Source: Marinomonas profundi (GTDB lineage: Bacteria > Pseudomonadota > Gammaproteobacteria > Pseudomonadales > Marinomonadaceae). From it: DNA of 64,000 nucleotides. The notes below the pieces were generated by a model. The model had not been told where the DNA came from. It saw only the letters and a program-made list of their open reading frames with translations, and made no database searches. The stretch spans positions 1,746,578 through 1,810,577 of the forward strand of contig NZ_CP073013.1 of the NCBI RefSeq assembly GCF_020694005.1, written 5' to 3'. The stretch's first letter is position 1, and the number at the start of each line of letters is the position of its first letter. Shown here piece by piece: positions 24,672-32,264 of this stretch. Both the position numbers and the translations under genes were made by a program.

Positions 24672-24826
24672 GCCTTGAGTTACTTTTCGCATTAATCTTT
24701 TAATCTTGTCTTATGGCCCTTTTATCGGCTCCAAAGCAATTTTTGACAGGCACACTTGGCGGTTATTAGCGTGCTGAATAATGCCAAACAGTGATTAAAA
24801 TTGAAGTCGGGTTATCAGCATGGTGT

Positions 24827-26425
24827 TTATGACTGCATTAGCATCATATCTGCGCCTTTTTCGGCGATCATGATGGTGACCGCGGTTGTATTCCCCCCGA
24901 TCAAGGTTGGCATGATAGACGCATCGACAACGCGCAGCCCTTCAAGGCCGTGTACTTTAAGTGTGTCGTCAACCACTGCCATATCATCATGGCCCATTTT
25001 ACAGGTGCCTACGGGGTGGTAAATGTTGTCCGCTTTTTGACGAATAAAGGCTCTGATTTCTTCGTCGCTTTGCACGCTTTCCCTTGGGAATATTTCATCG
25101 CCGCGCCATGATTCCAATGCTTTTTGAGCAAATATAGTACGGACTGCTTTCACGCCACGAACCATGCGCTCTAAATCATCAGGATGGCTTAGTAAATTGG
25201 GGTCAATCAGTGGGGGGCTGTTTGGATTGGCATCTCGTAACGTTAGGGTACCCCGACTTTTAGGCCGTAGCACACAGGCATGGCCCGAGTAACCATAGCC
25301 AAGAGTGAAGGCTAAATTAAGGCCATGATTATCCAAACGTACGCAACTCATGTGCAACTGAATATCGGGGATGTTTTCTTCCGGGCGTGATTTAATAAAT
25401 CCGCCGGATTCTGCGACGTTAGACGTTAAAATCCCCGTTCGTTTAAAAATATAATGATATAAGGCAGCAGGGCCATTTATGCAGATCATTTTTGGTGTGA
25501 TGGCTATGGTGTCCCGGCGCTTACTTTTGTGCACAATTAAAACATCGGGGTGATCTTGTAGATTCTCGCCAACGCCAGGTAGTTCATGTAGCACAGCAAT
25601 GCCATGTTTTTCTAACTCATCTCTCGGGCCAACACCTGATAATTTTAGGAGTTTCGGTGAGTTAATTGCGCCACCCGATAAAATAATTTCGGTACCTTCG
25701 AGTGTTTCTTTCGTCTTGCGCGTCTTAGCGATTTCAACACCGGTCGCACGTTTGCCAGCAAACACAACCTTATTAACGGTGACGCCGGTCATAACCGTGA
25801 GATTGGGACGGTTTACGATGGGATGAAGATAGCCACGAGCGGCACTAAAGCGTTCGCCATTTTTCTGGAATACTTTGAATAAACTGACGCCTTCTGGGGT
25901 GGCGGTGTTTAAATCGTCAGTTGCTGAGTAACCGGCTTCAATGCCCGCGTCGACAAACGCTTTGCTAACGTCTAATGGCGATTGCAAATCGGCAATGTTT
26001 AACGGACCACCGACGCCATGAAATTCATTCTCGCCGGCTTCGTAGTGCTCGCTACGCTTAAAAATAGGCAATACGTCATGGTAGCCCCAACCTTTATTGC
26101 CTAACGATTCCCAATGATCAAAATCCCATTGATGGCCGCGGGTATAACACATGGCATTGACCGCCGATGAGCCGCCTAACGTTCGTCCACGTGGGATGTA
26201 AACTTTGCGGTTGTTAAGCGCTTTTTGTGGTTCAGTCCAATAGCGCCAATTACGGCTAAGCGAACGCATCATGACAATAATACCGGCGGGCACTTTAATA
26301 AAAAGGCTGTTGTCGGTTGGGCCCGCTTCAATCAGGCAGACTTTATTGTTTGGGTCTTCCGATAGACGATTGGCTAATACACAACCGGCCGCACCTGCAC
26401 CAACGATAATGTAATCAAATGTCAT
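24827..26425 (-). CDS. GMC-family flavin alcohol/choline dehydrogenase
   Basis: A 532-residue glucose-methanol-choline oxidoreductase. FAD motif FDYIIVGAGAAGCVLANRLSED (residues 3-24), GMC signature 1 GRTLGGSSAVNAMCYTRG and signature 2 SGGAINSPKLLKLSGVGP are clear, as is the C-terminal catalytic His segment YHPVGTCKMG and the ending GGNTTAVTIMIAEKGAD. It most resembles AlkJ/BetA-like alcohol dehydrogenases that pass electrons to the membrane. The aldehyde dehydrogenase just upstream in the same orientation suggests a two-step oxidation of an alcohol to an acid. BetA (choline) is possible, but no BetB or BetI is present. Confidence 0.88.
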   Translation of the reverse strand: MTFDYIIVGAGAAGCVLANRLSEDPNNKVCLIEAGPTDNSLFIKVPAGIIVMMRSLSRNWRYWTEPQKALNNRKVYIPRGRTLGGSSAVNAMCYTRGHQWDFDHWESLGNKGWGYHDVLPIFKRSEHYEAGENEFHGVGGPLNIADLQSPLDVSKAFVDAGIEAGYSATDDLNTATPEGVSLFKVFQKNGERFSAARGYLHPIVNRPNLTVMTGVTVNKVVFAGKRATGVEIAKTRKTKETLEGTEIILSGGAINSPKLLKLSGVGPRDELEKHGIAVLHELPGVGENLQDHPDVLIVHKSKRRDTIAITPKMICINGPAALYHYIFKRTGILTSNVAESGGFIKSRPEENIPDIQLHMSCVRLDNHGLNLAFTLGYGYSGHACVLRPKSRGTLTLRDANPNSPPLIDPNLLSHPDDLERMVRGVKAVRTIFAQKALESWRGDEIFPRESVQSDEEIRAFIRQKADNIYHPVGTCKMGHDDMAVVDDTLKVHGLEGLRVVDASIMPTLIGGNTTAVTIMIAEKGADMMLMQS

Positions 26426-26505
26426 TTGGTTTTGCCCTCAATGATAAGCGATCTAGTCGATGTGATTGGCCTGTGTAAATGGTGAGGCAAGTCATCAGGA
26501 TACAA

Positions 26506-27948
26506 TTAACGGATAAAAATTTTGTAAATCAGTTTGTGCCATGCTGTGCCATAGGGCGGATAAATAATTTTACCGATATTAAAGCGCCCTTTACGGTGTA
26601 CTGATTTTGCTTTTGATAATGTTAAGAACCCTTCTTTACCATGGTAATGTCCCATGCCAGAAGGGCCGATACCGCCAAATGGCATATCATCTTGAGCAAT
26701 GTGCATCAGTGTGTCGTTGATGGAGACTCCTCCTGAATGAGTCTGTTTTAACACATGCTCTTGTTGCACTTTATCTCCGCTAAACAGGTATAACGCGAGG
26801 GGGCGTTCCCTATTATTAATGTAGTGGATGGCATCATCAAGGGACTGGTAAGGCACGATTGGCAAAATCGGACCAAACAATTCTTCTTGCATGATTGTCA
26901 TGCTGTCGGTTCCCTCTTCGATAATATGTGGCGGCATTTTGCGTGTTCCGGCAAAATCTTCATGTGCAGGGTTGATCTGGGTGATTTTCGCGCCTTTGTC
27001 TTCTGCCTCTAGTAGCCAGCCCGCTAAGCGTTCGTATTGGCGGTCATTAATGATCGCCGTATAGCTGCTGTTGTCGCGCAAAGAAGGGTACATCTGAGTG
27101 AAAGCTTGGCGGTATTTATCAATAAACTCTTTTTCGGCTCCTTTCGGTAGTAAAACATAATCAGGTGAAATACAGGTTTGCCCTGCGTTGACTGATTTAC
27201 CAAAGCAGATGCGGTCAACCGCATCATGTAGATCCGCTCCCGGTGCGATAATAGCGGGCGATTTGCCGCCGAGTTCAAGCGTGACGGGGGTAAGGTTTTT
27301 TGCCGCTGCAGACATGACGTGTTTACCGACAGCGGTCGATCCGGTGAAGATCAAATGATTCCACGGGGTTTCTGAAAACGCGCTCGATACTTCAACTTCA
27401 CCCTCTATAACGGCAACGGATTCTTCGTCGAACACGTCCGCAAGCAATTTTTTGATTACCGAGTTTGTCGCGGGGGTAAATTCCGACATTTTGATCATGG
27501 CGCGATTGCCCGCAGCAATAGCGGTTGCTAAGGGAACAATGGCGAGCTGAATGGGGTAATTCCATGGCACCATAATGCCAACGACACCTAGCGGTTGGTA
27601 GATGACTTGGTTAGATGATGGGGTAAACAACAGACTGACACGACGGCGTGACGGACGCATCCATCGGTGTATATTTTTGATCATATAGTTCAGTGATTGA
27701 ACCGTCATCATGATTTCAGTGATCAGGGTTTCGTCTTTGGCTCGACAGCTAAAGTCTTCGTTTACAGCATGAATAATGGCGTCTTGATGGTGGATTAACG
27801 CGACTTTTAGTGCACGCAGTTGGTCAATTCGAGAAGCGGCGCTTGGCATAGAATGGCAATGAAAGGCCGATTGTTGTTTGGCGAAAAGATCTTGTAGCCG
27901 AGCTATTTCTTGTGCGGGCGGATGCATTCCAGTAACCGTGCTAACCAT
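26506..27948 (-). CDS. Aldehyde dehydrogenase, coniferyl-aldehyde-dehydrogenase type
   Basis: A 480-residue class 3-like aldehyde dehydrogenase. Seen: VVGIMVPWNYPIQLAIVPLATAIAAGNRAMIKMSE, FTGSTAVGKHV, catalytic glutamate in TLELGGKSPAII, nucleophile in VNAGQTCISPDYVL, and EELFGPILPIVPY. The protein fits the CalB/coniferyl aldehyde dehydrogenase branch, which accepts hydrophobic aldehydes. ATG 27948 follows GCAGGAG with 6-base spacing, better than the ATG at 27963. It is 80 bp before the GMC gene, most likely its operon partner. The actual substrate is not known. Confidence 0.88.
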   Translation of the reverse strand: MVSTVTGMHPPAQEIARLQDLFAKQQSAFHCHSMPSAASRIDQLRALKVALIHHQDAIIHAVNEDFSCRAKDETLITEIMMTVQSLNYMIKNIHRWMRPSRRRVSLLFTPSSNQVIYQPLGVVGIMVPWNYPIQLAIVPLATAIAAGNRAMIKMSEFTPATNSVIKKLLADVFDEESVAVIEGEVEVSSAFSETPWNHLIFTGSTAVGKHVMSAAAKNLTPVTLELGGKSPAIIAPGADLHDAVDRICFGKSVNAGQTCISPDYVLLPKGAEKEFIDKYRQAFTQMYPSLRDNSSYTAIINDRQYERLAGWLLEAEDKGAKITQINPAHEDFAGTRKMPPHIIEEGTDSMTIMQEELFGPILPIVPYQSLDDAIHYINNRERPLALYLFSGDKVQQEHVLKQTHSGGVSINDTLMHIAQDDMPFGGIGPSGMGHYHGKEGFLTLSKAKSVHRKGRFNIGKIIYPPYGTAWHKLIYKIFIR

Positions 27949-28100
27949 TTTGGGCTCCTGCATTGATCTATTGTTAGTTGCCCTGTCATTTTTACATTGT
28001 TAGGGTAATGACTGATATGTTGTTAGGCGATATTTATCAGATTTTTATATGTGTCTTGTGCCTCGTCTCATCTGACCTACGGGGGGTAACCCCATCCTCC

Positions 28101-28131
28101 ACCTTCCCCTTGGAAGACACAAGGGGAAGGT
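28101..28131. repeat. Strong intergenic hairpin downstream of hmp
   Basis: ACCTTCCCCTT at 28101-28111 and AAGGGGAAGGT at 28121-28131 form a perfect 11-bp stem with a 9-nt loop. Further C- and G-rich arms flank it (TAACCCC at 28087-28093; GGGGTTA at 28149-28155 and 28160-28166). There is no T-run. A related sequence is at 21929-21960. Confidence 0.75.
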
Positions 28132-28170
28132 ACTAAGCCCAGCTCAGCGGGGTTAGGGAGGGGTTAACTA

Positions 28171-29361
28171 TCACACGTCTTGATGTGGGCCGAATAGTTC
28201 GTAGTGAATGCGGTCGGCTTCTACGCCAAGGGTTAACAATTGCTGTTTAACGAACATCATGAAGCCAACGGGGCCGCATAGATAAAACTCACCATTGGTC
28301 AGCGGTAAGCTGTCTTTGATGGCTTCTAGCTGCATCATGCCGTTTGATACGCCCTCTTCTGCGCTGTCTGCTTGCTCGTACCAAGTGTGGACAGACAAAT
28401 TCAATTGGTCTTTTAGGCTGTTTACGTGGTCTTTGAACGAATGCTGACTTGGCTGGGCACAAGCGTGCAAATAGCTTACTGGTTGGCGATATTGCTGCTT
28501 AGCAAGGGTATTTAATATGGCTTGCATGGGCGTTAAGCCAACACCGCCAGAAATCAGTACCACGGGCGTTTGCTTGTCTTGGAAAACGAAGTCGCCTGCG
28601 GGTGGCATAGCGTCAACTTCATCGCCCACGTTTAAGTGATCATGTAGGTAATTCGACATAACGCCTGCAATGTCGCCCGCGCCTTCGCGTTTTACGCTGA
28701 TGCGGTAGTTTTTGCCATTTGGCGTGGTTGATAGAGAGTATTGACGTATCTCATCGAACTCATTGCCTTTTGGGTGTAACTTAACGCCCAAATATTGGCC
28801 GGGTTGGTAGTCGATTACCGCGCCGCCATCGACTGGTTCAAACACAAAGCTGGTCACTAAATCGGACTCTGGTGTTTTAGACGCCACACGGAAGCGACGG
28901 AAATCTTTCCAGCCACCCAGTTGCGCGGCGCGTTCTGCATAAAGATCGCCTTCGACCTTGATGAAGATGCCTGCTAATTGGCCATAAGCGGCTCCCCATG
29001 CTTCTTCTACGTCTTGGGTAAAAGCGTCTGGTGCCAGTTCGCGTAAGGTTTCAATCAGGTGATGGCCAACGATATCGTATTGATTTGGTTGGATATTAAA
29101 GCTGGTGTGCTTATGAGCAATACGCATCACCGCACTGGTCAGCACTTCTAGGTTATCGATGTGCGTGGCGTAGGCAGCGATGGCGTTGAACAAGGCGGCA
29201 GGTTGACCACCTGTTCTTTGGTGCGTCATGTTGAACACGTCTTTTAGTTCTGGATTATGAGAAAACATGCGCTGGTAAAAATGCTCGGTAATGGCGGTGC
29301 CAGCAGACGCAAGCAGAGGAATAGTTGCTTTCACTGTGTCTATATGTTGTTGAGATAACAT
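28171..29361 (-). CDS. hmp: Flavohemoprotein / nitric oxide dioxygenase
   Basis: A 396-residue Hmp, the same length as in E. coli. It converts NO and O2 to nitrate using heme, FAD and NADH. The globin domain (residues 1-140) has the proximal histidine in RIAHKHTSF (about 85) and Phe/Tyr/Gln residues near the start. The FAD domain carries RQYSLSTTP (about 206) and the NAD domain VVLISGGVGLTPM and FYLCGPVGFM. The promoter is unusual: a GG-N10-GC sigma-54 site 50-66 bp upstream and NorR-type sites beyond it, shared with the divergent norR. This predicts NO induction through NorR, in place of NorVW control. Confidence 0.96.
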   Translation of the reverse strand: MLSQQHIDTVKATIPLLASAGTAITEHFYQRMFSHNPELKDVFNMTHQRTGGQPAALFNAIAAYATHIDNLEVLTSAVMRIAHKHTSFNIQPNQYDIVGHHLIETLRELAPDAFTQDVEEAWGAAYGQLAGIFIKVEGDLYAERAAQLGGWKDFRRFRVASKTPESDLVTSFVFEPVDGGAVIDYQPGQYLGVKLHPKGNEFDEIRQYSLSTTPNGKNYRISVKREGAGDIAGVMSNYLHDHLNVGDEVDAMPPAGDFVFQDKQTPVVLISGGVGLTPMQAILNTLAKQQYRQPVSYLHACAQPSQHSFKDHVNSLKDQLNLSVHTWYEQADSAEEGVSNGMMQLEAIKDSLPLTNGEFYLCGPVGFMMFVKQQLLTLGVEADRIHYELFGPHQDV

Positions 29362-29410
29362 GTTTGTTTCCTTTTTAAGCGAGTGAATAAAGTCTTATTG
29401 TCTCTTCTAT

Positions 29411-29427
29411 AGCGAAACGCGTGCCAA
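29411..29427 (-). promoter_or_regulatory. Sigma-54 promoter of hmp
   Basis: On the minus strand the sequence TTGGCACGCGTTTCGCT has the invariant GG and GC separated by exactly 10 bases and matches the consensus TGGCACG-N4-TTGCT except for one base in the -12 element. The transcription start should lie about 12 bp further, near 29400, giving a leader of about 40 nt before hmp. Confidence 0.85.
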
Positions 29428-29479
29428 CTTAAAATAATTAATAAAATCAATGTTTTAAGGTTTTTCTTCAAATAAAAGA

Positions 29480-29534
29480 GTCGATAAGACTCGCTAATAA
29501 AAAAGTCTATATGGTATCTTTGAGTCAAATTGAC
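29480..29534. promoter_or_regulatory. NorR enhancer sites, GT-N7-AC
   Basis: GTCGATAAGAC at 29480-29490 and GTCAAATTGAC at 29524-29534 both fit the NorR core GT-N7-AC. They lie about 65-125 bp upstream of the sigma-54 promoter of hmp and just before norR. A degenerate half-site (GTCTATATGGT, 29505-29515) lies between them; E. coli norVW has three such sites. Confidence 0.8.
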
Positions 29535-29567
29535 ATAAAACAAATCTCTCCCTATGAGCCGATTACC

Positions 29568-31178
29568 ATGAATCAGGTTTCTAATAATGCCTTGCTGAGC
29601 TTTGCCCTCGACCTTGCCAGTGCGGTGACGCAACCCAATCGCTTCGAACAATTAGTGTATGCCGTGCGCGCAACGATTAACTGCGATGCGGTTGTTTTGT
29701 TGGTCAATCATGATGGTGTGTTAATCCCCATGGCTCAACGTGGCTTAACGGAAGACCTGATGGGACGGCGATTTATTATTGATGAACACCCGCGTTTGAA
29801 AGCCATCAGTAGCGGTCATTATCCGGTGCGCTTTCCTGCTGATTCCGATCTCCCTGACCCTTACGATGGCATGGTGTTAGGCCATGACGAAAATCTACCG
29901 GTGCATTCCTGTATGGGCGTACCACTGTATTTGGAAGGCAAATTGATTGGCATTGTCACGCTCGACAGCATCATGCCGGGTGTGTTTGACGATATTGACG
30001 CGCGCGCGTTGGAAATCATCGGCACCATGGCCGCCATGACGCTAAATACCGCGATTTTGATGGAGCAATTAGAAAGCAAGTCGCAACATGCACAGCATGT
30101 TTTAAAGGTCATAAGTGAGCAAAGTCATGAAATGATCGGCCAAAGTAAGGCCATGCAAGATCTCAAACAATCGATCAATCTGGTGGCGCCATCGGACTTT
30201 GCCATCTTGATCGAAGGCGAAACCGGCGTGGGCAAAGAATTGGTGGCTCGAGCGCTGCACGAGCACTCTTCTCGTTCTGATGCGCCTATGGTGTATGTGA
30301 ACTGCGCAGCCATTCCTTATCATCTGATTGAAAGTGAGCTTTTTGGACACGTCAAAGGCGCCTTTACTGGCGCGAATCGAGACAGAGACGGCAAGTTTTT
30401 ATTGGCCGATGGTGGAACCTTGCTGCTCGATGAAATTGGTGAGCTGCCGTTAGAAGTACAAGGTACCTTGTTAAGGGCGATTCAGAACCAAGAAATTCAA
30501 GCCGTCGGCAAAGATCAAATTCGCAAGGTAAACGTGCGTATCATAGCCGCCACCAACCGACATTTAGAAACCGAAGTCGCCGAAAATCGTTTTCGTGCTG
30601 ACCTCTTCCATCGCCTCAGCGTTTTCCCTATTCATGTACCGCCGCTACGAGACCGACAAGGCGATATTCCGCTCTTGGCAGGTTTTTTTGCTGAACGCTT
30701 TTGCCGTAAATTGGGACTTCAGCAACTGACCTTGTCTGCGTCAGCTATCAACTTATTAGAGGCTTATCATTGGCCTGGCAATGTGCGCGAGCTAGAGCAC
30801 GTTATTTCCCGTGCGGCACTATTTTCTAAGGCCGAGAGCTCAAAAGCCGAGAGTTCTAAGGCAGAAAGCGCTAAAGCGGATAATGCAACAGGGATTACCG
30901 TTATTTCATCGGCACACTTAACTGGATTACAGATAGACAGTAGTGTTCAAGAAAAGAAACAGAAACACGACACATCGCCGTTAGCCTTGGATAATCAAAA
31001 ATCAATCGATTTGCGTTTAGAAACAGAAGCTTACCAACGAGACTTAATCCGTAAAGCATTGGAAACCAATCAAGGTAACTGGACCAAAGCCGCGCAGCAG
31101 TTGTCTATGGACCGCGCCAACCTAGCGCGCTTGGCAAAACGCTTGGGAATTGTCGTCGCCAAGGAAGTACGCATTTAA
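29568..31178 (+). CDS. norR: NorR, NO-responsive sigma-54-dependent activator
   Basis: A 536-residue bacterial enhancer-binding protein. An N-terminal GAF domain senses NO through a mononuclear iron; segments such as [30 protein letters not shown] and [15 protein letters not shown] follow E. coli NorR closely. The AAA+ domain (about 190-425) has Walker A GETGVGKE, the sigma-54-contact loop GAFTGA and Walker [10 protein letters not shown]. The C-terminus has a Fis-type HTH ([26 protein letters not shown]). The linker before the HTH contains a short SKAES tandem repeat (from residue 420), making the protein longer than E. coli NorR (504). ATG 29568 is preferred because the upstream in-frame ATG 29511 would place a NorR site inside the gene. 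Confidence 0.94.
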   Translation: MNQVSNNALLSFALDLASAVTQPNRFEQLVYAVRATINCDAVVLLVNHDGVLIPMAQRGLTEDLMGRRFIIDEHPRLKAISSGHYPVRFPADSDLPDPYDGMVLGHDENLPVHSCMGVPLYLEGKLIGIVTLDSIMPGVFDDIDARALEIIGTMAAMTLNTAILMEQLESKSQHAQHVLKVISEQSHEMIGQSKAMQDLKQSINLVAPSDFAILIEGETGVGKELVARALHEHSSRSDAPMVYVNCAAIPYHLIESELFGHVKGAFTGANRDRDGKFLLADGGTLLLDEIGELPLEVQGTLLRAIQNQEIQAVGKDQIRKVNVRIIAATNRHLETEVAENRFRADLFHRLSVFPIHVPPLRDRQGDIPLLAGFFAERFCRKLGLQQLTLSASAINLLEAYHWPGNVRELEHVISRAALFSKAESSKAESSKAESAKADNATGITVISSAHLTGLQIDSSVQEKKQKHDTSPLALDNQKSIDLRLETEAYQRDLIRKALETNQGNWTKAAQQLSMDRANLARLAKRLGIVVAKEVRI

Positions 31179-31205
31179 AGACACCAGAATGACATTATTT
31201 AAAGC

Positions 31206-31266
31206 AAAGCAAAATGACATTCATACGAGGTAGGCGATAGTTTCGAGGAAGAATGTCATTTGCTTT
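31206..31266 (+). repeat. Hairpin with conserved 20-nt loop, copy 2
   Basis: A 16-bp stem with one bulged A (31206-31222 with 31251-31266) closes a 28-nt loop containing GAGGTAGGCGATAGTTTCGA (31227-31246). The loop is identical to that at 10800-10819, while the stems share nothing. It lies between norR (plus) and the truncated hemoglobin gene (minus). An extra copy of the stem word ATGACATT is at 31189-31196. Confidence 0.75.
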
Positions 31267-31291
31267 GATTACAAGTCGCGTTGGGAATAAT

Positions 31292-31717
31292 TTATTGGTG
31301 TCTCGCCGCGCTCACCTGTCGAATTCGCTCGGCAGGAAAGGCAAGTTGAGGTAGCAAATAGGCTTTCAACTCTTCAGGATAATTTAGTTCGTCCAGTGCC
31401 GCTGCCATGCAGTTTAGCCACATGGCTTTTTCTTTTTCGGTGACGATTAAGTGGGCATGAGCTTGCGGTAAGCTGATTGGGCCATATTTTTGCGAGAACA
31501 GTTTTTCACCCCCCATCCAGCCGGATAAAAACGACACCAGTTTATCAATGGTTAGCTCAATATTGTTTGGGTGCATATCAAACAAGGGGCGAAACTCTGC
31601 TGTGTTTTGCATGATTCGGTAAAAGGTTTCGACCAAGGTTTGCAAGCCAGTTAAACCGCCAACAGCTTGTAATGTCGCGTCGCCTTCGCCATAAACAGGT
31701 GGGTGAGAGTGAGTCAT
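31292..31717 (-). CDS. Group II truncated hemoglobin
   Basis: A 141-residue truncated globin (TrHbII/YjbI-like), with Phe/Tyr near the N-terminal helix (ETFYRIMQ), proximal histidine in PQAHAHLIVT and the group II tryptophan in EKAMWLNCM. Such globins bind O2 and NO and are linked to oxidative or nitrosative stress. It starts 1 nt after the stop of a small membrane protein gene, so the two are coupled. Its place beside norR and hmp points to a role in NO handling, although no NorR site was found at this operon. Confidence 0.88.
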   Translation of the reverse strand: MTHSHPPVYGEGDATLQAVGGLTGLQTLVETFYRIMQNTAEFRPLFDMHPNNIELTIDKLVSFLSGWMGGEKLFSQKYGPISLPQAHAHLIVTEKEKAMWLNCMAAALDELNYPEELKAYLLPQLAFPAERIRQVSAARHQ

Positions 31718-31718
31718 T

Positions 31719-31934
31719 TTATTTGGCGTCTTGTTTGTTTTCGTTTGGTTGATTTTGTGCTTTTTTCGCGGCTTTTTCTTGATCCATTTTGATCGAGTTG
31801 CGATAACCGCCAAGCGCCGCTAAAGCGCCAATGATGAAACTCATATACAGCGGAATTTCAAATAACATCGTGATGCTGATAAAGACGCAGCCGACGGCTA
31901 AACCTTCCAGATAGGGTTTAAATTGCTTTGGCAT
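31719..31934 (-). CDS. Small membrane protein coupled to the truncated hemoglobin
   Basis: A 71-residue protein with two predicted transmembrane helices (about residues 9-26 and 28-44) and a charged C-terminal tail (KMDQEKAAKKAQNQPNENKQ). GGAGA precedes the ATG. Its stop is separated from the globin ATG by a single base. No family is recognised with confidence. Coupling suggests that it anchors or assists the globin, but this is inference only. Confidence 0.7.
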   Translation of the reverse strand: MPKQFKPYLEGLAVGCVFISITMLFEIPLYMSFIIGALAALGGYRNSIKMDQEKAAKKAQNQPNENKQDAK

Positions 31935-32000
31935 TGGGCTTCTCCGAGAGATAAAAATAAACGCGAGTTTAGCAAAGTTTTACGACGATGTGCGCCTGAT

Positions 32001-32252
32001 TGTGGAAAAAAGCACCACTTATCCCATATTAGAAACAGTGAATTTGATCGGATTGATGGTGTCTATTTTTGTGGGTAAGTCCGCGCTAAACGAGAACCAT
32101 ACCTGATAGTAGCCAGTTTTTGATCCGTTAATGCACAAAATCAGTAAAAACCGCCTCTAAATGTGAATAAATGTTATTATTTTCCACAGATCGGCGCGTT
32201 CCGGTTTTCCAATTTTGATTATTTTTTATCCACAGATTTTGAAATATCCACA
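32001..32252. promoter_or_regulatory. Cluster of DnaA boxes
   Basis: Four perfect TTWTNCACA boxes lie within about 235 bp: 32001-32009 (minus), 32162-32170 (minus), 32180-32188 (plus) and 32226-32234 (plus, the strong form TTATCCACA). Three one-mismatch boxes are at 32070-32078, 32129-32137 and 32244-32252. By base composition about four perfect boxes would be expected in the whole 64 kb. The stretch is AT-rich and has three GATC sites. It could be a DnaA-titration or reactivation locus or a DnaA-controlled promoter; there are no typical origin neighbours (dnaA, mnmG). Confidence 0.75.
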
Positions 32253-32264
32253 AGTGAGACTCGT

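Noticed and set aside
31999-32254. Calling the DnaA-box cluster the chromosome origin
   Set aside because: None of the usual neighbours (dnaA, dnaN, mnmG, parAB, rpmH) is present and skew cannot be computed from one window; left as a DnaA-binding locus.
32163-32264. N-terminal extension of the MATE protein from GTG 32163
   Set aside because: It lacks a ribosome binding site, exceeds the family length and overlaps perfect DnaA boxes.
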